Of a stretch of DNA of 64,000 bases, positions 44,334-53,195 are shown piece by piece. The position numbers and the translations under genes were made by a program. Within the stretch, counting starts at the first letter, position 1. Each line of letters begins with the position of its first letter. This DNA comes from Vibrio mangrovi (GTDB lineage: Bacteria; Pseudomonadota; Gammaproteobacteria; Enterobacterales; Vibrionaceae): the NCBI RefSeq assembly GCF_024346955.1, contig NZ_AP024884.1, positions 744,001 to 808,000 of the forward strand, written 5' to 3'. The notes below the pieces were generated by a model. It ran no database searches, was not told the origin of the DNA, and saw nothing but the letters and a program-made list of their open reading frames with translations.

Positions 44334-45305
44334 ATGAGCCGCATTACAAATGACACGATTATTACGGTTGACCATACGCCACAGTCCGGGCAGGCTGGTG
44401 CTCAGCCACTTCGGCATGATGTGACACCCGGAACGCATATGCCAGTGACACCACCACATATGTCTGCCGGTAAAGAGATGCAACTCAGGCAACTGGGACA
44501 GCCGATGGCAAGCGGGCGTCATATCACCGCTGAAATGCTGGAAACACAGAAATCGGACCTTAAAATCACCAGCGTAGCCACAGTCCCCCATGCACAAAAC
44601 TTAGCGATCTTACGCACACTCCCGAAGCAGTCTCAGAATGGAGAAGTTGCGCCAACACCATCAAAAAAAGAAGATTATCCGCAAAATGGTGCTCAGATGG
44701 CAGATTTTATTGCCGATACTCGCCAGCATTTAACCCGGCTGGCAACCACAAATTCCGGTCAGGAACTTCTTCATGCACTGGACAAAAATATGTTTGGCAT
44801 GCCGATCCCACATAAAGTTGCAATTCAGGATCCCTGCCTTCAACAGGGGATTAAAGCCACTTCAACCACTTTCGATGCATTGAACGCAAGTTTTCAGCCA
44901 CAGGCAGCCAATCAAATCATGCCGGGATATGGCAGCATCAGCCTCATCGATTATCAGACAGATATCATGCAACGTGCCGGAGATGGCAAACATACGGGAG
45001 GTACACCCCTGAAAGTAAAAGAAGAAGTACCTTTCCCTCCTGAGGTGGCACTCGGACATGAGCTGATCCATGCGGTCCACAATTCACAGGGCTTGCGTGA
45101 ATCCCGGAACCGGATCGACGGACTCAGTGGTGAAGAAGCGAATACCGTGGGTCTGCCGACCGGAGAAAGAATTTTTGCCCACATTCCGACCGAAAATAAT
45201 CTCAGAGCAGATTTAGACCGCCAGTATTACCAGGATCCGGAGCAGAATGGAGGACAGCTTGGTCCGATTCCTCCCAGACCTAAATATTCAGGTAAGACCG
45301 TGTAA
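44334..45305 (+). CDS. Type III effector, M91 (NleD/HopH-like) zinc metalloprotease
   Basis: 323 residues from ATG 44334 (AGGTGA at 44323; GTG 44325 lies in that site). The first ~120 residues are polar, Pro/Gln/Thr-rich and without a Sec signal, as in T3SS effectors. The zinc motif GHELIHAVHN (HELIH at 242-246) with GEEANTVG downstream matches peptidase family M91, which includes NleD, a protease of host MAP kinases. The next gene is a CesT-like chaperone. No T3SS apparatus genes are in the window. Confidence 0.8.
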   Translation: MSRITNDTIITVDHTPQSGQAGAQPLRHDVTPGTHMPVTPPHMSAGKEMQLRQLGQPMASGRHITAEMLETQKSDLKITSVATVPHAQNLAILRTLPKQSQNGEVAPTPSKKEDYPQNGAQMADFIADTRQHLTRLATTNSGQELLHALDKNMFGMPIPHKVAIQDPCLQQGIKATSTTFDALNASFQPQAANQIMPGYGSISLIDYQTDIMQRAGDGKHTGGTPLKVKEEVPFPPEVALGHELIHAVHNSQGLRESRNRIDGLSGEEANTVGLPTGERIFAHIPTENNLRADLDRQYYQDPEQNGGQLGPIPPRPKYSGKTV

Positions 45306-45380
45306 CGCAACCTGAATACTTACTTCTTCCACGCAGTGTTTATCACCTGTATTTGACCCACAAGAGCAGATTGACCGTTT

Positions 45381-45905
45381 ATGCAAGACTTTACCAACAA
45401 AATCAATAAGTGGTTACAACAGTATCACAAGGATTTATCCCTGAATTCAGAGGGTTATTGCCTATTGAATGCCGGAGATTCACTCAGAATTGTCATCTCA
45501 CTTTCAGCAGATAAACGGGCACTGATCCTTTATTGCCCGCTGCATACCGTCAAAGGAGACCAAGACTTTTCTCTGGTACTGGAAGCGTTGTCCCTGAACC
45601 TTTATCAGGATATCACGCTGAACGGAACCGTCGGTTACGACAACCGTTCTCAGGAAGTGGTTTACACATTTATGGTTGCAGATTCTTCATTTGCTCAGAA
45701 TCATCAGGGAGATGCCCTGTTCCATCGTTTACTCAATGAATTTATCGAAAACAGTCAGAAAATCGTGACACGTTTGCAGCAGTCACAGCGCTCCGGCGAT
45801 GCACCTCGGATACCCGCGTCTCCTCAGCTCGCATTAGGCATCGCTGGTCAAGCTCAGGTTGCTTCACTGCAAACGCCGCATCACAAACCAGTATACAGGT
45901 CGTGA
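45381..45905 (+). CDS. Type III secretion chaperone, CesT family-like
   Basis: 174 residues. The N-terminal helix and following beta strands (GYCLLNAGDSLRIVISL, ALILYCPLH) resemble class I T3SS chaperones of the CesT/Tir-chaperone family. It has an acidic middle and a Pro/Gln-rich tail. It lies 75 bases after the M91 effector gene on the same strand; effector-chaperone pairs are commonly arranged this way. It would keep the effector secretion-competent in the cytoplasm. Confidence 0.75.
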   Translation: MQDFTNKINKWLQQYHKDLSLNSEGYCLLNAGDSLRIVISLSADKRALILYCPLHTVKGDQDFSLVLEALSLNLYQDITLNGTVGYDNRSQEVVYTFMVADSSFAQNHQGDALFHRLLNEFIENSQKIVTRLQQSQRSGDAPRIPASPQLALGIAGQAQVASLQTPHHKPVYRS

Positions 45906-45910
45906 TGCGG
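45876..45910 (+). terminator. Hairpin at the end of the chaperone gene
   Basis: Perfect 9-base stem CCGCATCAC / GTGATGCGG with a 17-base loop; it spans the stop codon. No T-run follows. Confidence 0.4.
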
Positions 45911-45935
45911 GAAAATGGAAGATTAAAAAGTCTGA

Positions 45936-47576
45936 TTATTGCAGCTCAATAGCACCGATATCCGGAGCCTGATCCCGTGGATTACCCATAAAATCGGTTT
46001 CCAGAGGCGGTAGTGCATTTTCTGTATAGCCGTTATCTACAGCAAGACTTCCCACTTCAAGTGCTCCGGGAATATGGCCTGCATCGAGATAATCCTGCAG
46101 TTTACCGTCAATTGTGACATAAGGAGGAATCGCAGTGGTATAGCCACGGCCTTCATCCAACACTTTTTCACTATTGTTCGGACTATAGTAAATATTCATA
46201 TTGGCATTAATATTATCGCCACCACTGGTCCAGACCGCACCGGTATTCACGACAATATTATTATTGAAATAATAATCGGGCTGATGATCGAGAATTGCAT
46301 GCCACCATGTCTGAATATAATAATCATCGGCTGCCGGGTTATTAAAAGTTTGTCCAAAATTGCGGCCCCAGACACTTTGCCATTGATCATTTGGTGTATA
46401 AAGAACGGTATTATGACGGAAAACTAAGCCATCAAATCCGGCTCCAAGAATAATCAGCGAACCATTCGATGGTGCGAATATATTATTTTCAATAAAGAAA
46501 TTGCCATAGCCACCACCCAAATCCTTAATCCATTGGGGAGGACCACTGATCATAAAATCCATTGATTCTACGTGATAGAACAGATTTCCTCTGATGGTGA
46601 CATTATCTAACCTTTTGGCATAGGATGTCCCGCCAACGTTAATAACATACACCTGGATACCATCCACATGCATATTCACGCCTTTGGTTTCATCATCACC
46701 ATCGAACATGCCATCGTCCAGATCATGAACAATATTATTTTCGATCAGCCAGTTACTGCCGCCATGAAATTGCAGTCCGTCATGAGTCAGATGATGAAGA
46801 TGATTCCCTTTCACCACTAAGTCATTGGTCATGGCCCAGATACCAACACCGGTATTTAAGATTTCGTTGTAAAGCACCTTCACATACCGGCCATTGAAAA
46901 TATGTACGCCGGCATTCGCCATATAATCACTTTTTTCTTCCAGAGACATCGAAGCAAAATCGCCTTTCTGGGAAATCTGATTATTACGGATATCAACATA
47001 CCGACTGCCACGAATAATGACGTTATCTGTAATTTTGAATCCATCAATTCTCAGACGCAGATCGCTGTTACCTTTCTGAGCAAAATCAATTCGGTACCAT
47101 CCGCCGGCATCATGTGTCGTGCCCAAAGTAACGTTACCCAATACCGGATGCTGGCCGGGCATCGCTTTCAATGTCACCCAATCGGTAAACACTTCGTCGA
47201 TCGGAGTCGACTTCGAACTATTTTCAAAGTAGTTCGCTCCGAATTTCAGATCGCCATAGTCACCATTCATGACGTAGATAACTTCTCCGCCGGTTGCCTG
47301 AGACAGTGCATAAAGGATGGTCGCGAAAGGTGCATTTTCTGAACCATCATTACTATCAGAGCCAGTTTCAGCGCTGACGTAATATGCTTTGTCTCCTAGC
47401 GTATAATCATATGCGGGATCCTGTTTATCAATAAGCAGGCTCTCCATCACATCATAATTATATGGATCGGACGGTGGGGTCGAAGCCGCATGACTGTATA
47501 TTGCATATAGAGCAAATATACAAATTGCAATAATAATGATCATGCGGGAGAACAATTTGTCTTGTACAACTGACAT
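45936..47576 (-). CDS. Secreted right-handed beta-helix protein (polysaccharide lyase-like)
   Basis: 546 residues with a GGAG site before ATG 47576. A membrane/signal segment (about 11-30, ending SHA) leads to YVSAETGSDSNDGSENAPFATILYAL, the usual start of PbH1-type beta-helix proteins. Many Asn-rich turns follow (DIRNNQIS, VKGNHLHHL, IENNIVHDL, FIENNIFA). The C-terminus DFMGNPRDQAPDIGAIEL is a common end motif of these secreted lyases. Likely a polysaccharide-degrading or binding enzyme; the class is not determinable. Confidence 0.8.
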   Translation of the reverse strand: MSVVQDKLFSRMIIIIAICIFALYAIYSHAASTPPSDPYNYDVMESLLIDKQDPAYDYTLGDKAYYVSAETGSDSNDGSENAPFATILYALSQATGGEVIYVMNGDYGDLKFGANYFENSSKSTPIDEVFTDWVTLKAMPGQHPVLGNVTLGTTHDAGGWYRIDFAQKGNSDLRLRIDGFKITDNVIIRGSRYVDIRNNQISQKGDFASMSLEEKSDYMANAGVHIFNGRYVKVLYNEILNTGVGIWAMTNDLVVKGNHLHHLTHDGLQFHGGSNWLIENNIVHDLDDGMFDGDDETKGVNMHVDGIQVYVINVGGTSYAKRLDNVTIRGNLFYHVESMDFMISGPPQWIKDLGGGYGNFFIENNIFAPSNGSLIILGAGFDGLVFRHNTVLYTPNDQWQSVWGRNFGQTFNNPAADDYYIQTWWHAILDHQPDYYFNNNIVVNTGAVWTSGGDNINANMNIYYSPNNSEKVLDEGRGYTTAIPPYVTIDGKLQDYLDAGHIPGALEVGSLAVDNGYTENALPPLETDFMGNPRDQAPDIGAIELQ

Positions 47577-47878
47577 AAGAACTCCTTATAAAATCATCTC
47601 AGATTTTATTTAAGAATCAGATATATTTATTAACTTAAGAATAAATAACCCAAATAAACTCTAGTGAGAATATTCATTAAGATGATAGTTAAGGTATCTA
47701 TTGTATTTTTGAATCAATATCACACATTAGGCAATAATGAGCATAGCAACTGGTATCTATTGGTTTTGCCGTGAATTTATTATTCAGAAACATTTCGGGT
47801 GGCCAAACTTCAACAGAGAAGCAAAACCACCCGGATTAGAATCGAGCCCTCACACACGATTTCAGTAGTTATATGACA
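47577..47878. other. AT-rich gap upstream of the beta-helix gene
   Basis: 302 bases, AT-rich next to the beta-helix start, no ORF. It should hold that gene's promoter. No clear terminator for the DUF6765 operon ending at 47879 was identified. Confidence 0.4.
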
Positions 47879-48208
47879 TCAGGATAAAAGTCTGGTGACA
47901 TGCTTCACCAATTTCTCTACTTTCTCAATTACATCTGCCGCTTTTTCGATAACTTTGTACATTTTTTCCAGATCTTTTTTTCCTTCAACCGCCAGAGAAG
48001 TCAAATCTTTCAGAGCACTCAAAGCATCCTTGTACTCTGCCGCACCAGCATCCAGAGTCGCCACTATCACCCGGTCCAGTTGCTGGAACAACGTCTTACA
48101 CTGGATGCGGATCTCGTACTGCTGATCTTCATCCTCACAGACTTCCAGTAATTTGTTCATCTCATTCAGTGCATCGACGAGATTGGTACGAATCGTTTCA
48201 TTTGACAT
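47879..48208 (-). CDS. Small all-helical protein of the DUF6765 operon
   Basis: 109 residues, nearly all helical with heptad-like runs (EKMYKVIEKAADVIEKVEKLVKHVTRLL). Strong GGGGGAAAGG site before ATG 48208. It is the third gene after the DUF6765 protein and a helical lipoprotein. No signal peptide. Function unknown; binding to the lipoprotein partner is a guess. Confidence 0.7.
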   Translation of the reverse strand: MSNETIRTNLVDALNEMNKLLEVCEDEDQQYEIRIQCKTLFQQLDRVIVATLDAGAAEYKDALSALKDLTSLAVEGKKDLEKMYKVIEKAADVIEKVEKLVKHVTRLLS

Positions 48209-48269
48209 CCTTTCCCCCTTGATTCACGGATACTTCAGTGCTCCCTTAGGCAGAGACCAACTGAAGAGA

Positions 48270-49247
48270 TTATTTTGTATCCTCACAACTGAGAATTCCC
48301 TGATCATTTTTGGTAATTTTCTCACAGCTCAACAGGAGTGATTCAAAATCACGATAATGGTTACGCATCTCTTTCAGCTTACCAATCGTTGCCGCAACTT
48401 CTGAACTGCTGAACTCTTTTTCTTCAAGCGCTTTTGCCAGAACTGCATGAGATTTTTTAACCTGGCCAACGGACTTAATAGCCTGCTGGACTAATAGCCG
48501 GGAGCTTTGTACATCCTGAAGCAACCCATACAAACGCTTCATCTCCGTCCGTCGTTCGTCTAAAGTCATCGGCTCTTTTGCCCGACGCTGATAATCTGAA
48601 ATCTCTTCGGTCAGAACATATTGCCGGGAAGCAATAATCGCATCATCCATACCGGCGGACTTAAGCTGTTCGATGATGACATCGCAAATCTGGCTCACCA
48701 TCGGATCAGCCTGTGTCACAACCGTCCGCAATATTCTGGTCCGCTGATCTTCGATCAAGGCATGTTCTACAGCCGCAAATACACTGGAAAACAACGCAAA
48801 AGTTTCATCATCAAACAGCGCTTCATCATCACCCCGAATCGTTTCGTACCGATCATTCAATGTGACCATCGAACCATACAGATCCGCCGAAGCTAAATCG
48901 ATATCAGCCTGACTTGCCGCCGTAGCAACTTCACTCAGCGCTTTCGCGTAAGCACCCAATCCCTGATTTGCCTGATAAATAGCAAAGGTCTTCTTCTGCC
49001 CCACCGAGACAGGCAGTGAAATATCCTGGAGCACTTCACTTGTCAGATCTTTCGCATGTTTTCCCCGGTAAATGGCTGCGTAATTGGTTAACTGACGCTC
49101 TAACGCAGCATGATTGTATTCATCAATCACCGCATCAACCTTGACGGTAATGTCACTGGTGACGGTTCCCAGCGTTGAAACCTGAGATGTCGGCGTGGTA
49201 CTACAACCGGCCAGCAACAATAATCCCAATAAGTATCTCTTTTTCAT
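48270..49247 (-). CDS. Helical lipoprotein, unknown
   Basis: 325 residues; ATG 49247 is chosen because AAGGG is 6 bases before it (TTG 49253 and ATG 49250 are alternatives). Signal with lipobox LLLAGC, then long helical domain (about 30-320) of mixed charge with two Cys at the end. Likely lies in the periplasm or at the outer membrane. Middle gene of a three-gene run (49283-50380, this gene, 47879-48208). Confidence 0.75.
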   Translation of the reverse strand: MKKRYLLGLLLLAGCSTTPTSQVSTLGTVTSDITVKVDAVIDEYNHAALERQLTNYAAIYRGKHAKDLTSEVLQDISLPVSVGQKKTFAIYQANQGLGAYAKALSEVATAASQADIDLASADLYGSMVTLNDRYETIRGDDEALFDDETFALFSSVFAAVEHALIEDQRTRILRTVVTQADPMVSQICDVIIEQLKSAGMDDAIIASRQYVLTEEISDYQRRAKEPMTLDERRTEMKRLYGLLQDVQSSRLLVQQAIKSVGQVKKSHAVLAKALEEKEFSSSEVAATIGKLKEMRNHYRDFESLLLSCEKITKNDQGILSCEDTK

Positions 49248-49282
49248 CATCAACCCTTATTTTCATGTTGTTCCGGGAACCA

Positions 49283-50380
49283 TCAGGCAACACAGATACC
49301 ATATTCAGGCAGAATATCTCTGACTATTTCCAGACGGAACGTTTTCAGCGCATCATGGAAATATTTCCAGTCCGAATGCAGAAACTCTTCTCTGTATTTG
49401 TAGGCCACTAAGTCTTCCGAGCCAAAAATCGGAATGGCTTTCCCTCTTGCAGCTTGTTTCCAGCTGCCTTTTCCTTTGGCAATGAACTGGATCTTCTCCT
49501 CTCCGAAGCCAAACTTGTTCATCGCAATCCAATGCAGCCAATCTTTATGACGGTCTTCACCTTCTTCATGAATAATCGTTTCAAATGCCTGACGAATCAC
49601 ATTCATCTGAACACCGGGGATGTTGTCGTAATTCTCCAGTACCATTGTGTTATCTCCTGCCAGATAACAACGTATCGCTTTATACATCTGGTTGGCAGCA
49701 TCAGAAAATATTTGCGGGTTGTCTCTGACCACAAGGTTGTCTTCACTATCCAGATAAGACCAATGGCAATAAGGGCGATCCGGAAATGACAGAGCAGGCC
49801 CGTGTCCCAGCGGAGCGACGGAAGAAAGACTGAAGTTGAGAAATTCATCTTTGACTCTGGCCCACAGGCCTTTGTCCTGAATATGCGGATGACCGACAGG
49901 TTCAATTTCTTCGACCTCATTGATCTCATGCGTAATTCCGGCAAATCCCTGATGAGCAAATGTATCCGCGTACACATGCATGGCGATCCCAAACATATGC
50001 AGCCCGAATGGCTGCTCACGATATTTCATCACCATCCGCAACATATCGCGTGAAATCGGACTGTCGGGAAAGCAGACTAGTCTTTTGGTAAAATGTCCCT
50101 GAGGAGACTCACCTGCGGGAAGTCCCTGATTACCGGGAAGAAAGTGGAAAGGGATCCAGGAAAGATGATTTGCCAGTTGGGAACTGTTCCTGTAATCAAG
50201 CATCTTATGCGCCGAAGCAATGCGATCATACATAGCGCCATTCTTGAATCTGACCGGGTTTGAATTGGTTGCCTCATCAACATACTGCGCACTGTAGGCC
50301 AGCTTCTCAGCCTGTTGTTTTTCCATGCCGGCGATTCTTGCCACGACATAAGTTAGAGCATGATGGCCGTCAATTTGCAT
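49283..50380 (-). CDS. DUF6765-family helical protein
   Basis: 365 residues, GGAGGAAT before ATG 50380. It begins MQIDGHHALTYVVARIAG and has SAQYVDEAT, HMFGIAMHVYADTFAHQGFAG and HEINEV segments. The His/Asp pattern recalls zinc-dependent phospholipase C/S1-P1 nuclease folds. I take it as DUF6765 from memory of that signature. No signal peptide is obvious. First gene of the operon with the lipoprotein and small helical protein. Confidence 0.7.
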   Translation of the reverse strand: MQIDGHHALTYVVARIAGMEKQQAEKLAYSAQYVDEATNSNPVRFKNGAMYDRIASAHKMLDYRNSSQLANHLSWIPFHFLPGNQGLPAGESPQGHFTKRLVCFPDSPISRDMLRMVMKYREQPFGLHMFGIAMHVYADTFAHQGFAGITHEINEVEEIEPVGHPHIQDKGLWARVKDEFLNFSLSSVAPLGHGPALSFPDRPYCHWSYLDSEDNLVVRDNPQIFSDAANQMYKAIRCYLAGDNTMVLENYDNIPGVQMNVIRQAFETIIHEEGEDRHKDWLHWIAMNKFGFGEEKIQFIAKGKGSWKQAARGKAIPIFGSEDLVAYKYREEFLHSDWKYFHDALKTFRLEIVRDILPEYGICVA

Positions 50381-50745
50381 AGGAATTCCTCCAAAAGTGT
50401 ATCAACATTCAATTGGATTAAGTCCTGTCACTTCAGATAATATGCTTATCTGAAAGTACGACGATACAGGATAATCAGAGTATCTTCGCCAATGCTTTTC
50501 ACCAGATTTATTGATATGACAACGATAATTTATCTGATTACAAATCAATGAATTTTCATCATCGTTCCGTCATATCTGATTATGGTTTTATCTCCTACAA
50601 GCATAGAAAATTATAGTCCACATCACTCATATAAAAGATATTCTCTGTGATGCATGTTTATAAATGTGATTATGGATAGAAAAATCAGTATGTCAGGCCA
50701 TGATACCTGGGAGGCGTTGCAACGCATATGTGAGGGTATTTCTTG
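50381..50745. other. Gap between DUF6765 operon and hydrolase gene
   Basis: 365 AT-rich bases. It must contain the DUF6765 promoter. A perfect 12-base palindrome GCGTTGCAACGC lies at 50714-50725. No ORF seen. Confidence 0.4.
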
Positions 50746-51759
50746 CTAATCATGATTCGGACTCACAGCCAAAGTTTCAGAAAGATACTTAACCACATCA
50801 GCGCCGAGTCTTTTCTGGAACTCAGCCCGATCAAACCCTTCAGGATCCTGAGCGACATCTCCGAGTTCTGACTTCAGATACTCGGGATATGACGTTAAAA
50901 ACGAATAGTGCCCGGCATTTTTGATTATCTTATAAGTGAGCTGATTTTTATCTTTGATATTTTCTATAATGACTTCTGAGTTATATGGTTCAGTTAATTC
51001 TTTATCTTTTTCAGCTCTGAGAAGGAGTATGGGGATATGAATACGATCTAAAGAGCTTTTAGATCTAAATAAAATACCAACCGGGGCCATTAAAACCAAT
51101 GCTTTGATTCGTGCATCCCCTGGGCTATTTATTAATTGAGGATAGATAGAATTTTCCCGAACCGGTAAACAGTAAGGGTCAGATAGTGATAGGTGACTTT
51201 CACATAACTTAATAATATGACTAGTATTAGCAATTCCACCAGCAGCGGCCAGAGCAGAATATCCTCCGACAGAGTGTCCAATTACTGCTATTTTTTCAGA
51301 TTCAATATGGTTGTGTATATAAGGAGTCGATAAAAGATTATCTATGGCCAACGATATATGCTTGGGTCTGTTTATATAGTTACTTACTGAACCTGCCATT
51401 GAGTTATCTAAATAATTATTTCCCGGATGTAATGGCATAGCCACAATAAATCCATTCTGAACTAAAGAGATAGCGATATCCTTATATGACAAGCTGCTGC
51501 CACCTGAGCCATGAGACAAGACAACCAGAGGAAACTTCCCTTGAGCAACATCGCCACCAATCGAAACCCTTAATTTAAATGGTCCGAAATCGACTAATTT
51601 TGCTCCTGAGGTGGCTGGATATAAAACCGCCATAGGAAAGGCGTCATTTGCTTTCTGAAAGACGACCTGATGCTTGCGGTATCCGACTTCATACGCTTGG
51701 GTAAACATCGAAGTAAAAATCAAAGAAAAAAATAGTAAATGTAGATAATATCTAGTCAT
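50746..51759 (-). CDS. Secreted alpha/beta-hydrolase (PAF-acetylhydrolase/dienelactone-like)
   Basis: 337 residues with a signal peptide (about residues 1-22, ending TQA). The fold shows VVLSHGSGGS (oxyanion hole), the nucleophile elbow IGHSVGGYS, LLLRAEKDKELT (Asp), and NAGHYSF (His). It resembles platelet-activating-factor acetylhydrolase-like and dienelactone hydrolases. Substrate unknown. Codon use is more AT-rich than neighbours. Confidence 0.85.
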   Translation of the reverse strand: MTRYYLHLLFFSLIFTSMFTQAYEVGYRKHQVVFQKANDAFPMAVLYPATSGAKLVDFGPFKLRVSIGGDVAQGKFPLVVLSHGSGGSSLSYKDIAISLVQNGFIVAMPLHPGNNYLDNSMAGSVSNYINRPKHISLAIDNLLSTPYIHNHIESEKIAVIGHSVGGYSALAAAGGIANTSHIIKLCESHLSLSDPYCLPVRENSIYPQLINSPGDARIKALVLMAPVGILFRSKSSLDRIHIPILLLRAEKDKELTEPYNSEVIIENIKDKNQLTYKIIKNAGHYSFLTSYPEYLKSELGDVAQDPEGFDRAEFQKRLGADVVKYLSETLAVSPNHD

Positions 51760-52235
51760 CTCAGAATACTTAAAATTTGTACAGTAGTGATAAAGCTACC
51801 ACAAAGCATAGTCAGTAGATATATGATGACATGTACAGATGAATACAATGATACTCAGGTAACTTCAGAATACGGGATTCAGAGAGCCTTCATTCTATCT
51901 GCATTTTCCCCTAGGGTACGAGGATGCCGGTCATCTTCGCCAGTATGCGACAAAAACAAGTAATGCATAAATTTTGTATCAACACTGGCAGTTTTTCATC
52001 ATTTCCCCGACGTTTGGGCACTATTTCCTGGAATATCCTCCTATTATCTCTCGGTTCTGTTCGCAAATCTGTTCGCAAACTGCCCTCCCAAGATGCTCAT
52101 ACACATGCATAATGTACTCCTGCTGATGCTTATCCCGCTTGCCACTACACAGTGGGAATTCGCGTGATAGCAACAACTTCCAGCAGTACAGGCGAAATCA
52201 TACCTGTAAATATCATTTCTAATGTGGAGACTTCT
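51760..52235. other. Gap before the DUF1353 gene
   Basis: 476 bases. TCTGTTCGCAAA occurs twice in a row around 52056-52079. A 62-codon frame (51924-52112) has no ribosome site and looks random. It may be decayed coding sequence, but I cannot identify it. Confidence 0.35.
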
Positions 52236-52682
52236 ATGAGTAATTTAACTTTATTTCCAATCGTCGAACCTCATGCCAGCAAACTTGATGAAGCATATGA
52301 AGTTGCTGAAGACTTCGGCGTTGTACATCAGGAACAAGCAATCTGGGTACCTAAATTCTTCCAGTATGACGGAGCCAGTATTCCCAGTGCAGCTTATGGC
52401 ATTATCGGTACACCGTTTAATCCCCGGTTTATGAAAGCAGCCGTTGTCCATGACTGGCTCTATTACACCCATATGCTGAGCCGCTCAGATGCCGATCAAC
52501 TATTCTATGAACTGCTGCGTGAGTCGGGCGTCAGAAAAATCAAGGCCGTTTTGATGAGAGAAGCCGTTGAAGGATTCGGGCATTTCTACTGGGATAATGA
52601 TGAAGATGATACCGAGTACTTGTCTGAACTGGCAGGAATGATTCAGAATGATGGCAGAGAACCATCGAAGTATGGTCTGTAA
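52236..52682 (+). CDS. DUF1353 family protein
   Basis: 148 residues from ATG 52236 (GTGGAGA before it; a longer frame from 52152 has no such site). WVPKFFQYDGASIPSAAYGI and VVHDWLYY are the conserved parts of DUF1353, which occurs in phage tails and in bacterial chromosomes. No signal peptide. A phage-derived gene is possible, but no other phage gene is next to it. Confidence 0.8.
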   Translation: MSNLTLFPIVEPHASKLDEAYEVAEDFGVVHQEQAIWVPKFFQYDGASIPSAAYGIIGTPFNPRFMKAAVVHDWLYYTHMLSRSDADQLFYELLRESGVRKIKAVLMREAVEGFGHFYWDNDEDDTEYLSELAGMIQNDGREPSKYGL

Positions 52683-52734
52683 TTCCACAAATCAGTAAAG
52701 ACAAAATTTTTACAATATTTCTTTTCAACCATTC

Positions 52735-52759
52735 AGGAACTGACTTATTGTCAGTTCCT
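52735..52759 (+). terminator. Hairpin after DUF1353
   Basis: Perfect 10-base stem AGGAACTGAC / GTCAGTTCCT with a 5-base loop, 53 bases after the stop. No T-run follows. Confidence 0.5.
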
Positions 52760-53195
52760 TCACCATGAATACGCTAAACTCAGGTTCGGATCGGTGACTA
52801 AAATTCTCCGAAACAATTCCATTATCTTTTATGTGTAATAGCGTTATTCCGTTTTAAAAAAAATAAAACCCTTAATATTAATAACCCTAAAAAAATCTAC
52901 TGAAAATATATCACTCCGACCGTCGAAAAATGAATTTCCTGTCATTATTTTTACCAAACAAAAACAGAAAAACATCAATACTGATACAAGAAGAAATATA
53001 AAATTCAAGTCTCTGGGATGTCATCACAACTTGTATATATTATGTGTGCACTCTCATATTTATAGCGTATATTTTAGGTGCAATATATTTGCTAACAACA
53101 ATTTTATCATTCACACAATTTGGCTTACGACACGATTGCCGTCAGTTGTTCAATCAAAAGATTTACTGTAGGTCATGTTAAATCAGAGGTGCCTG
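52760..53195. promoter_or_regulatory. Upstream region of the GH5 cellulase gene
   Basis: About 435 AT-rich bases without a gene. Probably holds the cellulase promoter. No specific operator is recognised. Confidence 0.4.

Noticed and set aside
51924..52112. 62-codon ORF before DUF1353
   Set aside because: No ribosome site and biased, random-looking translation.
52236..52682. Prophage region around DUF1353
   Set aside because: No integrase, capsid, tail or lysis genes nearby; a lone DUF1353 gene is not evidence for a prophage.
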